A stretch of DNA of 64,000 nucleotides from Paenibacillus zeirhizosphaerae (GCF_030705605.1 NZ_JAPCKK010000018.1:149374-213373), one strand, 5' to 3'; shown: positions 8,976-16,891, counted from the stretch's first letter. Numbers and translations are program-made. Notes: generated from the sequence alone by a model not told the origin.

Positions 8976-9992
8976 TTACTGCGGTTCGTTTAAAATGTAA
9001 TCCACCAATTCGTCCAGCGGTACGGTCGCCAGCGCGATGGCTGTATCCGTCACACCATAATAGATATACAGGAGTCCGTCTTTCACTACATTGCCTGTCG
9101 GGAAAATGACGTTCGGGATTTGGTAACCGAATTTCTCGTAATAGGTTTCCGGCTCCATAATAAAGTTGCGGGTTCTGGCAATGATGATTTCGGGATGATC
9201 GAGATCAAGCAGCATTGCCCCGACCCGGTACACCGTATTTTCATCCACGCCATGGTACAACACGAGCCAGCCTTTATCCGTACGTACCGGAGGGGTAGAG
9301 CCACCAATTTTTTTAAATTCCCAGCTTTCGTTTTCGACTTTGGCCAGCAGCTTGGGTTTATCCCAATGGATTAGATCGTCCGAATACGTGATCCACATGG
9401 CCGCCTTCTCCGTGCTGTACTCCTCCCCGATGTACTCTTCCGGACGGCGCAGCAAAGCATATTTGCCGTTAATCTTTTCCGGGAACAAAATATTGTCACG
9501 ATCATTGATATCAAGCTCGGTTGTGTCACAAAGGAACTGCCAATGAATGAGATCATTGGACGTCGCTATACTGGAACGGGTCAGCCAATGTCCGGGGTCT
9601 TCACCCCAGCCGTTCGGATATTCAGGAATGGATCTTTCCGGCACTCCCGCACCGGTCGGGTAATAGCTCATGGCACACGGACGCAGCGCATAATTCAGAT
9701 AGAAGGTGTCGTCTATTTTAACAATCCGTGGGTCCTGTACGCTGCCGTAGGGAAAGCCAAGCTCATCCGGTGTAAGTATCGGCTCATCCTTAACATGTGT
9801 AAAATGAACCCCGTCTTCACTTTCCAGCAAACCAAGAAAATTTTTGCACGGAGTCAGCGAGCCCGCTGTACGTTCAATCATGTAAAACTTGCCGTTATCG
9901 ATGATGACGGCCGGATTGAAAACGGTTACCTTTCTCCATTCGAACAAGCCTGGCACAACAATCGGGTTTTCCGGGTGTCTTGTGATTTTCAT
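8976..9992 (-). CDS. GH130 family glycoside phosphorylase/hydrolase
   Basis: A 338-residue five-bladed beta-propeller protein of the GH130 type. This family holds phosphorylases that act on beta-mannosides (for example mannosyl-glucose or mannan oligosaccharides) and some hydrolases. Visible signatures are the early NPI and FNPAVI segments, the VQDPRI motif whose Asp (about residue 87) is at the general-acid position, GGSTPP, and LYHGVD. No signal peptide is present, so it is cytoplasmic. It lies upstream of, and codirectional with, the importer operon but has its own 400-bp spacer. With GH3 downstream, the locus reads as uptake and breakdown of a beta-linked oligosaccharide. Phosphorylase versus hydrolase cannot be decided here. 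Confidence 0.85.
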   Translation of the reverse strand: MKITRHPENPIVVPGLFEWRKVTVFNPAVIIDNGKFYMIERTAGSLTPCKNFLGLLESEDGVHFTHVKDEPILTPDELGFPYGSVQDPRIVKIDDTFYLNYALRPCAMSYYPTGAGVPERSIPEYPNGWGEDPGHWLTRSSIATSNDLIHWQFLCDTTELDINDRDNILFPEKINGKYALLRRPEEYIGEEYSTEKAAMWITYSDDLIHWDKPKLLAKVENESWEFKKIGGSTPPVRTDKGWLVLYHGVDENTVYRVGAMLLDLDHPEIIIARTRNFIMEPETYYEKFGYQIPNVIFPTGNVVKDGLLYIYYGVTDTAIALATVPLDELVDYILNEPQ

Positions 9993-10150
9993 GAAAAGCC
10001 TCCTGTTCTAAGCTGTTTTCGTTGTAAAACCTATTTGTGACCTAATTATAGCCCGCAATCAAGCGCCGTAATATCCGATAAACTTTAGAAAACATCCGAA
10101 ATAATTCTGTTAATTCGATTAATATTTCATTTCTGGATTACAACATAAAT

Positions 10151-10189
10151 AAGACTCCGACACCACGTTTAAGTGGAGTCTGGAGTCTT
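10151..10189. terminator. Stem-loop after the NlpC/P60 gene
   Basis: Arms AAGACTCC and GGAGTCTT enclose a second short stem, CCAC/GTGG. The hairpin sits about 70 bp beyond the NlpC/P60 stop and upstream of the GH130 gene. The following tract is only moderately T-rich, so termination efficiency is uncertain. Confidence 0.5.
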
Positions 10190-10256
10190 TAATTGCAATC
10201 AACGAAGCGTCTCTATACCATGTGTAGTTCTCGTATACCAGGGCGTCCATTTCTTC

Positions 10257-11078
10257 TTACAGTGCGCTTCCTCCAAACAGGAAACGATATTCCCAATGAT
10301 TACCGGCAATGTCGCTGATGGTTACGCCCCCGCCAGCATCGGAATATGTATGCAGTATTTTGCCACTCCCCAGATAAATGCCGGTGTGTGTAATCCGTTG
10401 ACTTCCCTTGTTAACAGCGCCATATGCAGAGGCCTTGGTTCCTTTATAGGACATAAAATACATCAGGTCCCCCCGCTTCAGCTTCCTCCAGTCGGTCTGA
10501 ACCTTACCTTTGGATTTCACATAATCTCCCTGCTGACGAGAATCGGATGGCAGTTTGACACCGAGCGCATCCAGGAAGGCCCGACGTACAAAGCTGGAGC
10601 AGTCAAATGTTGCAGTGCTGGCACGGTTTGCCCCATATTCATAAGGGGTGCCCAAATATTTCATGCCTGCAGTGATTACCTTTTCTACAGATGTGCTGCC
10701 TTTCGCGGTGGAAACAGCATCCGGGTCTGAAGTGCTTATATAGTCAGAACCGCCACTGTCACTACCACTGCCTTCGATGGCTTCTGTATATTTTGTTGAA
10801 GATGATATATATCCTGTCTGGTTGGCGGAATCCTGCACCTTGTACCACTCTGATCCGGATTCTTCAAGGATCGTTACCGTCTCACCTTTAGGCAACTGAC
10901 GAATAACGTCTGCCGAAACCGAAGGCGACGTGCGCAGATTAGTACCCCAGATGACCTTCGCTTTTGAATATTCAACCGCGGCAGCCGATACCGATGCCGT
11001 GAATGCTCCTGCCGTTAGACTCGCTGTTAGCATCGTTGCTGTTACACCCAACGTAATGATCTTGCTCTTCCAATTCAT
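10257..11078 (-). CDS. Secreted SH3b-NlpC/P60 peptidoglycan endopeptidase
   Basis: Exported cell-wall hydrolase of 273 residues. A signal peptide ends near VSAAAVEY. A bacterial SH3 domain (about residues 40-100, WGTNLRTSPS to GYIS) binds the wall. After a Ser/Gly-rich linker comes an NlpC/P60 catalytic domain with the Cys in TFDCSSFV, the His in ITHTGIYLG and a further His in NHWEYRF. Such enzymes cleave the D-Glu to diamino-acid bond in stem peptides. AGGAGG precedes the ATG. The long upstream region carries helically phased repeats that may be a response-regulator operator. Confidence 0.93.
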   Translation of the reverse strand: MNWKSKIITLGVTATMLTASLTAGAFTASVSAAAVEYSKAKVIWGTNLRTSPSVSADVIRQLPKGETVTILEESGSEWYKVQDSANQTGYISSSTKYTEAIEGSGSDSGGSDYISTSDPDAVSTAKGSTSVEKVITAGMKYLGTPYEYGANRASTATFDCSSFVRRAFLDALGVKLPSDSRQQGDYVKSKGKVQTDWRKLKRGDLMYFMSYKGTKASAYGAVNKGSQRITHTGIYLGSGKILHTYSDAGGGVTISDIAGNHWEYRFLFGGSAL

Positions 11079-11273
11079 AAAGTCGTGTTCCTCCTGATGT
11101 CACAGAATTTTTCACCTGGTCTGTTACGCACCGGGCTTGTCCCATTGTAAACGGACCGTCCAGAACGATCATCAGCCCAGGGTCCTGTATGGATTCAGGC
11201 ACACTTGAGCACAAGGAATCAGAGGAAGAGCTATGATTTGATTGCTAAAGCAGTACAAACCCCTGATTTCAAA

Positions 11274-11306
11274 AAGGTTAAAATAAGGTTAAATTATTGT
11301 AACCTT
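11274..11306 (-). promoter_or_regulatory. Phased TTAAC-type repeats upstream of the wall hydrolase gene
   Basis: On the minus strand TTACAA is followed by two TTAACC copies; the starts are 10 and 11 bp apart, about one helical turn each. Direct repeats of this kind are typical binding sites of OmpR-family regulators such as PhoP or WalR in Bacillota. They end about 200 bp upstream of the NlpC/P60 start. Regulator identity is inference. Confidence 0.35.
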
Positions 11307-11642
11307 TTGATATCATTACATTTTTTAATGATTTGGAGCAGGTACAATTCACCAACTAGGACGGAGGGCCCTATGTCCTAGATCAACGCTTTGAAATTGC
11401 TGCAAGATGGTAAAAATTACATCAGCCGTATACCTATTTAGCTTCGTTCATGCATCGGATCACATATTAACCTCATCCAAATTATCCACATCATATATAT
11501 TAATCATAATAAATGTAGGTCCATTTAGGCTTTTCAGGAGTAAGGCAATGCTTGTTTGCTACGAGAGCGCAGCCAACATAACTTCGTTAGTCCTATAGTG
11601 CAGATGGAGATTTGATCCTTCAAGCCCCACCTGTAGTACCAA
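11307..11642. other. Non-coding stretch without recognisable gene
   Basis: About 330 bp between the putative phased operator and the 22-bp repeat beyond the toxin gene. Short open frames exist on both strands, but none has a ribosome binding site or a recognisable product. Composition is AT-rich. Confidence 0.5.
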
Positions 11643-11649
11643 ATTTTTG

Positions 11650-11671
11650 CGTTATGGACACGAAACGATGT
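11650..11671. repeat. 22-bp direct repeat, left copy
   Basis: The sequence CGTTRTGGACACGAAACGATGT occurs here and at 13107-13128 with 21 of 22 bases identical. Similarity extends a few bases into an A/T-rich flank on the left side of both copies. The copies bracket the toxin operon and the decayed sigK copy, so they may mark the ends of a rearranged or inserted segment. Confidence 0.75.
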
Positions 11672-11682
11672 AAAAATGAAAT

Positions 11683-11716
11683 AAACAGACAACTGAGATT
11701 AGACAGTCGTCTGTTT
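11683..11716 (-). terminator. Rho-independent terminator of the zeta-toxin operon
   Basis: Arms AAACAGAC and GTCTGTTT with an inner ACTG/CAGT pair lie immediately after the toxin stop codon. They are followed on the minus strand by ATTTCATTTTT. Confidence 0.75.
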
Positions 11717-11717
11717 A

Positions 11718-12320
11718 TTAATGATCGGTAACTTTGTTTTGCAAGTGACGATCGATGACTTGTACCCAATCCGGTAAAGTCGCCACATGATGCCTTATGG
11801 TTTCACCATTTGCCTCCAATACAATTACTCCATCCGCACTGCTGTTATCAATCACAATTAAATGATCAATAAGACTAAAATGTGAGAGCAAATTATCCAT
11901 TGAAGTCTGATGCCGCCTTATTATATCTGCGTTCTCAATATGATGACCTCCATTTCGAACTCGTGCAGCGACACGTTCGATATTAAGGCGATAATCCCCC
12001 AGCCCTACAAAGAACATGATCACTTCAAAGCCATGGTCTTTGGCCTCACGCATTTGTCGAATCACATTTCCACCAGCAAGGGTGGTTTCAACAGTGAAAT
12101 CACGTCTATTCTTTATGCAATCCCTCGCCAATTTAATCGCTTCTTTCCCCGCAGATACTTTACGCCGATCAGGGTTATCACGATCAATTCTCCGAGCTAG
12201 AGCATCAGGATCAATATTTACACTTACTCCCAGTTTATCAATAAGTAGATTGCGAATTGTACTTTTACCGCTGCCATTGTTACCTGCGAATACAAACATC
12301 GTTGCATTCGGATCACTCAT
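11718..12320 (-). CDS. Zeta-toxin-like P-loop kinase
   Basis: A 200-residue zeta-toxin/AAA-type P-loop protein. Near the N terminus it has the Walker A GNNGSGKST, preceded by MFVFA. It also has the NIDPD segment (substrate-binding Asp region of zeta toxins), the FTVETTLAG motif, a basic RVAARVRNGGHHI stretch and IRRHQTS. Zeta toxins phosphorylate UDP-N-acetylglucosamine and block wall synthesis, but chromosomal relatives can have other roles. The ATG chosen here lies inside the end of a 58-codon gene, with an 8-nt overlap (ATGAGTGA), which indicates translational coupling. Reading back 13 codons to an earlier start is possible but would deepen the overlap. A typical epsilon antitoxin is absent. 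Confidence 0.82.
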   Translation of the reverse strand: MSDPNATMFVFAGNNGSGKSTIRNLLIDKLGVSVNIDPDALARRIDRDNPDRRKVSAGKEAIKLARDCIKNRRDFTVETTLAGGNVIRQMREAKDHGFEVIMFFVGLGDYRLNIERVAARVRNGGHHIENADIIRRHQTSMDNLLSHFSLIDHLIVIDNSSADGVIVLEANGETIRHHVATLPDWVQVIDRHLQNKVTDH

Positions 12321-12489
12321 GATGAAGTTCCTGTTCATTGATTCGCTCAATCTTGCCATTGCTATGTTCTTTTATAAACTGACCATCCGGTGATTTATAA
12401 ACAATGTATGTCCCATTTGCTTTAGCGTCCAGTTTTGCTCTGTCTCCAGTCAGTTTAATTAACTTACCTAAATCTTGGATACGCTCCAT
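12313..12489 (-). CDS. Small protein, candidate antitoxin partner of the zeta-like toxin
   Basis: A 58-residue basic/acidic mixed protein starting MERIQDLGKLIKL and ending EQELHHE. It starts at an ATG preceded by GGTGA, and its stop overlaps the toxin start by 8 nt. It has no membrane segment and no motif I recognise, and it is not similar to the classical epsilon antitoxin by eye. Position, size and coupling suggest a cognate antitoxin or regulator, but this is inference from context. A near copy of its upstream leader lies at 13139-13178 without the gene. Confidence 0.65.
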   Translation of the reverse strand: MERIQDLGKLIKLTGDRAKLDAKANGTYIVYKSPDGQFIKEHSNGKIERINEQELHHE

Positions 12490-12526
12490 TCAGTATTCAC
12501 CATCCAATTTACATCATATAACGTGA
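12487..12526. repeat. Leader repeat, copy A (start and upstream of small partner gene)
   Basis: The 40 bp covering the small gene's start codon and ribosome binding region match 13139-13178 at about 33 of 40 positions. Here the leader is attached to a coding sequence. Confidence 0.6.
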
Positions 12527-12572
12527 GTATATCATAATTGATTTCGAAGCCATACTTTCAAACAAACAAAAA

Positions 12573-12598
12573 CAGACGGCCGTTACCCGGTTCGTCTG
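12573..12598 (-). terminator. Terminator hairpin after the sigK relic
   Basis: CAGACG and CGTCTG arms are followed on the minus strand by TTTTTGTTTGTTT. The hairpin sits downstream of the decayed sigK copy and upstream of the toxin operon. A degenerate version of the same motif lies near 13242-13265. Confidence 0.65.
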
Positions 12599-12615
12599 CT
12601 GTAAGTATATTCGCT

Positions 12616-13110
12616 TTATCCCTTCTGCTTATAAAACTCATGATACAGCTTTATGAGCGCCCGCTTCTAGCTGCGTCTGATGCCCAACTCCTTAGCGATT
12701 TCCCGCTGGGTTCGCTCCTCGCCGCCTGTCTCCAGGCCAAAGCGCCCAATGACGAATTTCTTTTCCCGTTCATCAAGGATATCCAGGTTGCGGTAGATTT
12801 TACCCTTCTCTATTTTAAGCTGCACGGTATTCACCACACCATCATCCTCCGAGCCGAGGATATTTATAAGTGTAATTTCATTGCCTTCTTTATCCGTCCC
12901 GATAGGGTCATGCAGGGAGACGTCCTTGCGGGTTTTCTTGAGGGAACGCAAATGCATGAGGATCTCATTTTCGATACACCGGGCTGCAAACGTTGCCAAT
13001 TTGGTGCCTTTGCCGGTCTGGAAGCTCTCGATCGCCTTGATGAGTCCGATGGTCCCGATGGAGATCAGGTCCTCAAGGTCCTCCCCTGTGTTGTCGAATT
13101 TTTTGACGTT
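12616..13110 (-). pseudogene. Decayed second copy of the sigK 3' part
   Basis: This 495-bp stretch is very similar to the intact sigK gene nearby, from the [10 protein letters not shown] region to the C-terminal KQKG. The first roughly 85 codons are missing. A deletion of about 15 bp in the region-4 helix-turn-helix has removed the recognition segment (SYVSRIEKR) and created an in-frame stop after GIRRS. Several substitutions also alter conserved residues. At its 5' side it joins the right copy of the 22-bp repeat exactly where homology to sigK ends. No start codon or ribosome site is usable, so it is a relic and not a functional sigma factor. Confidence 0.88.
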
Positions 13111-13128
13111 GTGGACACGAAACGATGT
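13107..13128. repeat. 22-bp direct repeat, right copy
   Basis: Second copy of the 22-bp sequence at 11650-11671 (one mismatch). It abuts the point where homology to sigK is lost, and on its other side the leader repeat copy B begins within about 10 bp. Confidence 0.75.
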
Positions 13129-13138
13129 TTAAGAGACT

Positions 13139-13178
13139 CATTCAGTACCCACCATCCAATTCACATTATAGATCGAGA
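13139..13178. repeat. Leader repeat, copy B (no gene attached)
   Basis: About 33 of 40 bases match the leader of the small partner gene (12487-12526), including an ATG. The coding sequence that should follow is missing, and the 22-bp repeat and sigK relic follow instead. It looks like the stump of a second toxin-operon copy. Confidence 0.55.
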
Positions 13179-13357
13179 ATAGTTCATAATCGACATCAGT
13201 AATTCCGGAGTCATTCTAATTCAATCACTTGATCTAAAAAACAGACGTCCGGTTGTACGATCCGTTTTATTAATTTGGTCTTATCTTATTGACATTATTT
13301 TAGTTGCATGAGCTTAGAAATCTCTAGGTTCTAGCAGCTTCTTAGCACCTGATCCGA

Positions 13358-14689
13358 TTATTCCGAGAATTTGGCATTGTAGTCTCGGTATAATCCATCC
13401 GAAACCTTTTTCCATGACACCTTGCAGAACTTTTTCTTAATGACTTCTCTTATCGTTTTTCGGTTAGCTTCTGTCATCCCTTCATCAGAAACTTGCAGGT
13501 ATTTCAGTGAAGGAAAATTATTTAATAGCCCGCTCCAATCCTCAGATTGAATATTTTCCATATACAAATACGTAAGATTGGGCAGCTTTAAATCACTTAT
13601 GTTCCTTATAGGATTATTAGCGATGTGAAGATAATCCAGCGAAGGAATCAGATTTAATGAGCTAATATCCTCTATCTGATTATTAGACACATGAATACTT
13701 CTTAACCCGGTGAAGTTTGCAAGTGGTGACAAATTACTGAGACGATTGTCATAAAGATATATTTGAGTTAAGTGCGGGAACTTTAGTTCCTTTAAGTATG
13801 AAATATCAGATAAATTGCAGCCATTCAGCGATAAACTTCCTATTTTTCCAGATACATAATCCAACTCAGTGAGATTGAAACTTGGGGTATCCGAAATGCT
13901 AAGTCCTCTCAGATTTACGGCTGCTTCAATACCTTTTAAAGAATTAAATGGCCCCTCATTTTTGTTCAGGCGAACATATAGCAGATTTTTTAGATGAAGG
14001 TCAGTAAGTTCCTCTTTATAAATTTGTAGTTCTTTTCGAAAGTAGGTTTCTAAAATTTTATCAGGAATATGAACCGCGTTACCACGGGGTCCATTTACTT
14101 CATAAGAAAGCTCTGCCAAATACTCTCGCATTGCCAATTCTACGTTATTCTCTTCATATACAATCCATTCCAAGTCGAAAAAAAGTGGCGGAATGTACAC
14201 AAGTTCTCCCCAATCAATTGACTCATCTTCACCAACATTACCATATAATAATCTGCTATTACGGTTTATAAAGATTTTACCGTCTCTCCGAATGAGCTTC
14301 CCTTCCTGTTCAACTTTTTGCAGTGCATCGGTAAAAGATAGCTGTGGTCGGGATAATATTCTTTCATAATAGCTATCATATCGTTTTAACTTGGCTTTTC
14401 TCATTTCCTCAAGATTTTCCGTATCCCAGATTAGGACGAAGTCAAAACCTTTCAATTTGTGTTTTTCGATTTCTGACTTAAATGTATCAGATACATACAC
14501 ACGTGAACTATGATGTTGTGGAATTCTAAATATATGTATGTTTGGATCAATTTTATCAGGGAAAATATGTATATACTCAGAGAAGAAACCAATAGAAATT
14601 TTATGCTGCACGGGATTGTATCGGATAAAATAGTCCAAACAGTTAACACAACGTAACTTAAACAGCTTCCATAAAGAATTAAAACACAA
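13358..14689 (-). CDS. Leucine-rich-repeat protein with immunity-like N-terminal region; start uncertain
   Basis: The frame encodes up to 443 residues. About residues 255-400 form at least five leucine-rich repeats with the LxxLxLxxNxLxxI pattern (for example IYLYDNRLSNLSPL and IHVSNNQIEDISSL). The N-terminal half (FSEYIHIFP, SSRVYVSDTFKSEIEK, LKGFDFVLIWD) resembles Imm11-type immunity or DUF1629-like proteins found beside polymorphic toxins, but I cannot confirm this. The only 5' start is a TTG with no ribosome binding site, directly behind the sigK terminator. The gene may therefore be 5'-truncated, or it may start internally. No toxin gene is adjacent. Confidence 0.6.
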   Translation of the reverse strand: MCFNSLWKLFKLRCVNCLDYFIRYNPVQHKISIGFFSEYIHIFPDKIDPNIHIFRIPQHHSSRVYVSDTFKSEIEKHKLKGFDFVLIWDTENLEEMRKAKLKRYDSYYERILSRPQLSFTDALQKVEQEGKLIRRDGKIFINRNSRLLYGNVGEDESIDWGELVYIPPLFFDLEWIVYEENNVELAMREYLAELSYEVNGPRGNAVHIPDKILETYFRKELQIYKEELTDLHLKNLLYVRLNKNEGPFNSLKGIEAAVNLRGLSISDTPSFNLTELDYVSGKIGSLSLNGCNLSDISYLKELKFPHLTQIYLYDNRLSNLSPLANFTGLRSIHVSNNQIEDISSLNLIPSLDYLHIANNPIRNISDLKLPNLTYLYMENIQSEDWSGLLNNFPSLKYLQVSDEGMTEANRKTIREVIKKKFCKVSWKKVSDGLYRDYNAKFSE

Positions 14690-14690
14690 A

Positions 14691-14726
14691 AAACACCCGC
14701 TTTCTTAATGTTAAAAGCGAGTGTTT
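14691..14726 (-). terminator. Terminator downstream of sigK
   Basis: AAACACCCGCTTT pairs with AAAGCGAGTGTTT, with one mismatch, and is followed on the minus strand by TTTGTGTTTT. It lies about 80 bp after the sigK stop and directly in front of the leucine-rich-repeat frame. Confidence 0.75.
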
Positions 14727-14805
14727 CACTTATCTATTTAGAGACTCACAATAGCCTTAATGTTCAATATGCATGTTCCTTCTCAATACAACGAACGATT
14801 CTTCC

Positions 14806-15507
14806 TCACCCCTTCTGCTTATAAAACTCATGATACAGCTTCATCAGCGCACGCTTCTCAATCCGCGACACATAACTGCGGCTGATGCCTAGCTCCTTGG
14901 CGATTTCCCGCTGGGTTCGCTCCTCGCCGCCTGTCTCCAGGCCAAAGCGCCCGATCACCACTTCCTTCTCGCGATCGTCGAGAATGTCCAGGTTGCGATA
15001 AATTTTGCTTTTTTCGATCTTAAGCTGCACGGTGTTGACCACATCATCGTCCTCGGAGCCAAGGATATCTATAAGTGTAATTTCATTGCCTTCTTTATCA
15101 GTACCGATAGGGTCATGCAGGGAGACGTCCTTGCGGGTTTTCTTGAGGGAACGTAAATGCATGAGGATCTCATTTTCGATACACCGGGCTGCAAACGTTG
15201 CCAATTTGGTGCCTTTGCCGGTCTGGAAGCTCTCGATCGCCTTGATGAGTCCGATGGTCCCGATGGAGATCAGGTCCTCAAGGTCCTCCCCTGTGTTGTC
15301 GAATTTTTTGACTATGTGGGCTACTAAGCGTAGATTATGCTCGATCAGCATATTGCGGGAATGTGAGTTGCCTTCGGCCATCAGCTTCAAGTGCTTGGCT
15401 TCTTCCTGCTCGCTGAGCGGCTGGGGAAATGCATTATTTTTGACATACGAGACAAGCAGCGTCAGTTCCTTGATAAACAGGGCAATTGCGGTAAACAGTC
15501 CGGGCAC
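14806..15507 (-). CDS. sigK: RNA polymerase sigma-K, mother-cell sporulation sigma factor
   Basis: Sigma-70 family factor of 233 residues that closely follows sigma-K: a short N-terminal pro-like segment ([15 protein letters not shown]), then [15 protein letters not shown]. Region 2 follows with [19 protein letters not shown] and [14 protein letters not shown], then region 3, and region 4 ends in [17 protein letters not shown]. Sigma-K directs late mother-cell transcription (coat and cortex). The GTG start follows GGAGG at 8 nt; longer upstream readings lack such a site and would exceed the family length. The gene is uninterrupted here, yet a 3' relic lies 1.7 kb away, reminiscent of skin-element insertions in sigK of other sporeformers. 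Confidence 0.93.
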   Translation of the reverse strand: MPGLFTAIALFIKELTLLVSYVKNNAFPQPLSEQEEAKHLKLMAEGNSHSRNMLIEHNLRLVAHIVKKFDNTGEDLEDLISIGTIGLIKAIESFQTGKGTKLATFAARCIENEILMHLRSLKKTRKDVSLHDPIGTDKEGNEITLIDILGSEDDDVVNTVQLKIEKSKIYRNLDILDDREKEVVIGRFGLETGGEERTQREIAKELGISRSYVSRIEKRALMKLYHEFYKQKG

Positions 15508-15668
15508 GGATGACACCTCCAAGAAGTATTGTACAAATGTCTTCGGTCTGTTCATTGTATGTAGGCTAGCGCCCACTCGTGCCTGTACCTTGAAAATAGA
15601 AATTACATTTTAGCGTCGGAAGTTCAGGTAAAGTTGTTACATGATATATCGGTATTTCGTATGAAAAA

Positions 15669-15718
15669 CACCTCCTACTTCATCGGATAACCAGCGTTGT
15701 CCATTGAAATAAGAGGTG
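15669..15718 (-). terminator. Terminator of pyrB
   Basis: CACCTC and GAGGTG outer arms are extended by an ACTTCA/TGAAAT inner pairing and followed on the minus strand by TTTTTC. The hairpin starts a few bases after the pyrB stop. Confidence 0.7.
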
Positions 15719-15729
15719 CGGTTCAATTG

Positions 15730-16629
15730 TTAACCAAGATAGGAATAGAGCAAGGCCATGCGGATAAAGAGGCCGTTTTCACTTTGCTTGAAATAGATCG
15801 CGCGGGGATCGGAATCCACGTCCGCTGAAATTTCCTGGTTTCTCGGCAGAGGATGCATGAGCAGCGACTGATCGGAAAAGCGGTTCATTACCGCCTGATC
15901 GATAATGATCTCCCCCGAGCCTGCTTCCTCCCCGTTCATTCGCTCCGTCTGCGTTCTTGTGTGATATAACACATCGATTGAAGCAGGAATGTCCTCCAAG
16001 GAAGAGATCGCATGATAGGTGATGCCTTTATCTCTTAAATAATGAATATATTCATCCGGCAGCTCCAGCCCCTTGCGGCTTAACCCGAACACCTCGATAT
16101 CGCTGTACAAGGCCAGTCCCTTCAGCAGAGAATGGATGGTTCGTCCATTTTTTAAATCCCCGAGAACCGCGATTTTGATGCCGGATATTCTTTGTTTGAA
16201 GCTGTAAATCGTATATAAATCCAGCAGCGCCTGTGTAGGGTGCTCACCCGTACCTCCACCTGCATTGATAATCGGGACCCTTGCCACCTCGGTGGCTTTG
16301 AGGGCGGCATCATTCTCATAATGGCGGACGATGATCGCGTCACAATAGCCCTGAACCACCCGGATGGAATCGTGGATGTTCTCTCCTTTTATCGCCGAAG
16401 ACATTTCCCTGGCATTCTCCGTGCTGATTAATTTGGCTCCCAGACGCTGTACTGCGGATTCGAAGGAGAGGCGTGTACGTGTACTTGGTTCATAGAACAA
16501 GGTAGCGACAACCTTATGCTTTAAGGCATCGTCGAAATCTCTTGGATTGCTTTTCATCTGATCAGCCAGTACGAACAGTTCATGAAGAAGGTCAGTAGTA
16601 AATTGTTCTGATGAAATGAGATGCTTCAT
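15730..16629 (-). CDS. pyrB: Aspartate carbamoyltransferase catalytic chain
   Basis: This 299-residue enzyme joins carbamoyl phosphate to aspartate in pyrimidine synthesis. The carbamoyl-phosphate loop EPSTRTRLSFE, the HPTQALLDLYT motif, LGDLKNGRTIHSL and MHPLPRN are all present. The ATG follows GGAGGAC at 6 nt; a TTG four codons upstream lies within that site. It stands alone, outside a pyr operon, and no PyrR-type attenuator was seen upstream. It may therefore be a second ATCase or a dispersed pyr gene. No regulatory pyrI gene is adjacent. Confidence 0.92.
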   Translation of the reverse strand: MKHLISSEQFTTDLLHELFVLADQMKSNPRDFDDALKHKVVATLFYEPSTRTRLSFESAVQRLGAKLISTENAREMSSAIKGENIHDSIRVVQGYCDAIIVRHYENDAALKATEVARVPIINAGGGTGEHPTQALLDLYTIYSFKQRISGIKIAVLGDLKNGRTIHSLLKGLALYSDIEVFGLSRKGLELPDEYIHYLRDKGITYHAISSLEDIPASIDVLYHTRTQTERMNGEEAGSGEIIIDQAVMNRFSDQSLLMHPLPRNQEISADVDSDPRAIYFKQSENGLFIRMALLYSYLG

Positions 16630-16672
16630 TATGTCCTCCAATAGGGCTCGTATTTGTTCTCAAAGATTGTAG

Positions 16673-16843
16673 TCAGCTCATCAGCATTTGTAAATACTTA
16701 TTTTCTTGGGCGGAACCTGCCCTGATAAAGCACAGCATCGACCAATTCATGATCCTTGACAGATGAAACACCTCTCCCCAAATGATACGCCCCTCATCAA
16801 AGCTGTAATCCAGCAGCAGTTTATTCAGTTTATCCAAATCCAT
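16673..16843 (-). CDS. Possible small protein of 56 residues
   Basis: A 56-codon frame starting MDLDKLNKLLLDY lies between the chemoreceptor and pyrB, in the same direction, with a weak AAGGCGG site nine bases before the ATG. The text is protein-like (acidic N terminus, amphipathic segments), but I recognise no family. It could be a remnant of a longer gene. Confidence 0.35.
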   Translation of the reverse strand: MDLDKLNKLLLDYSFDEGRIIWGEVFHLSRIMNWSMLCFIRAGSAQENKYLQMLMS

Positions 16844-16891
16844 GGGGAACAACCGCCTTTACCAGCCTAATCTCTAATCTCTAACCTCACA

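Noticed and set aside
11407..11598. 63-codon plus-strand frame in the gap near the wall hydrolase
   Set aside because: No ribosome site, no recognisable domain, AT-rich random-like text.
12538..13182. 214-codon plus-strand frame
   Set aside because: Antisense of the sigK relic; the intact sigK gene gives similar antisense text, so it is a shadow.
12616..15507. Active skin-like element needing excision to rebuild sigK
   Set aside because: The sigK gene at 14806-15507 is already complete and no recombinase gene lies between the copies, so no rearrangement is needed for function.
16630..16672. PyrR-type attenuator or T-box before pyrB
   Set aside because: The leader is too short and shows no terminator/antiterminator pair or specifier loop.
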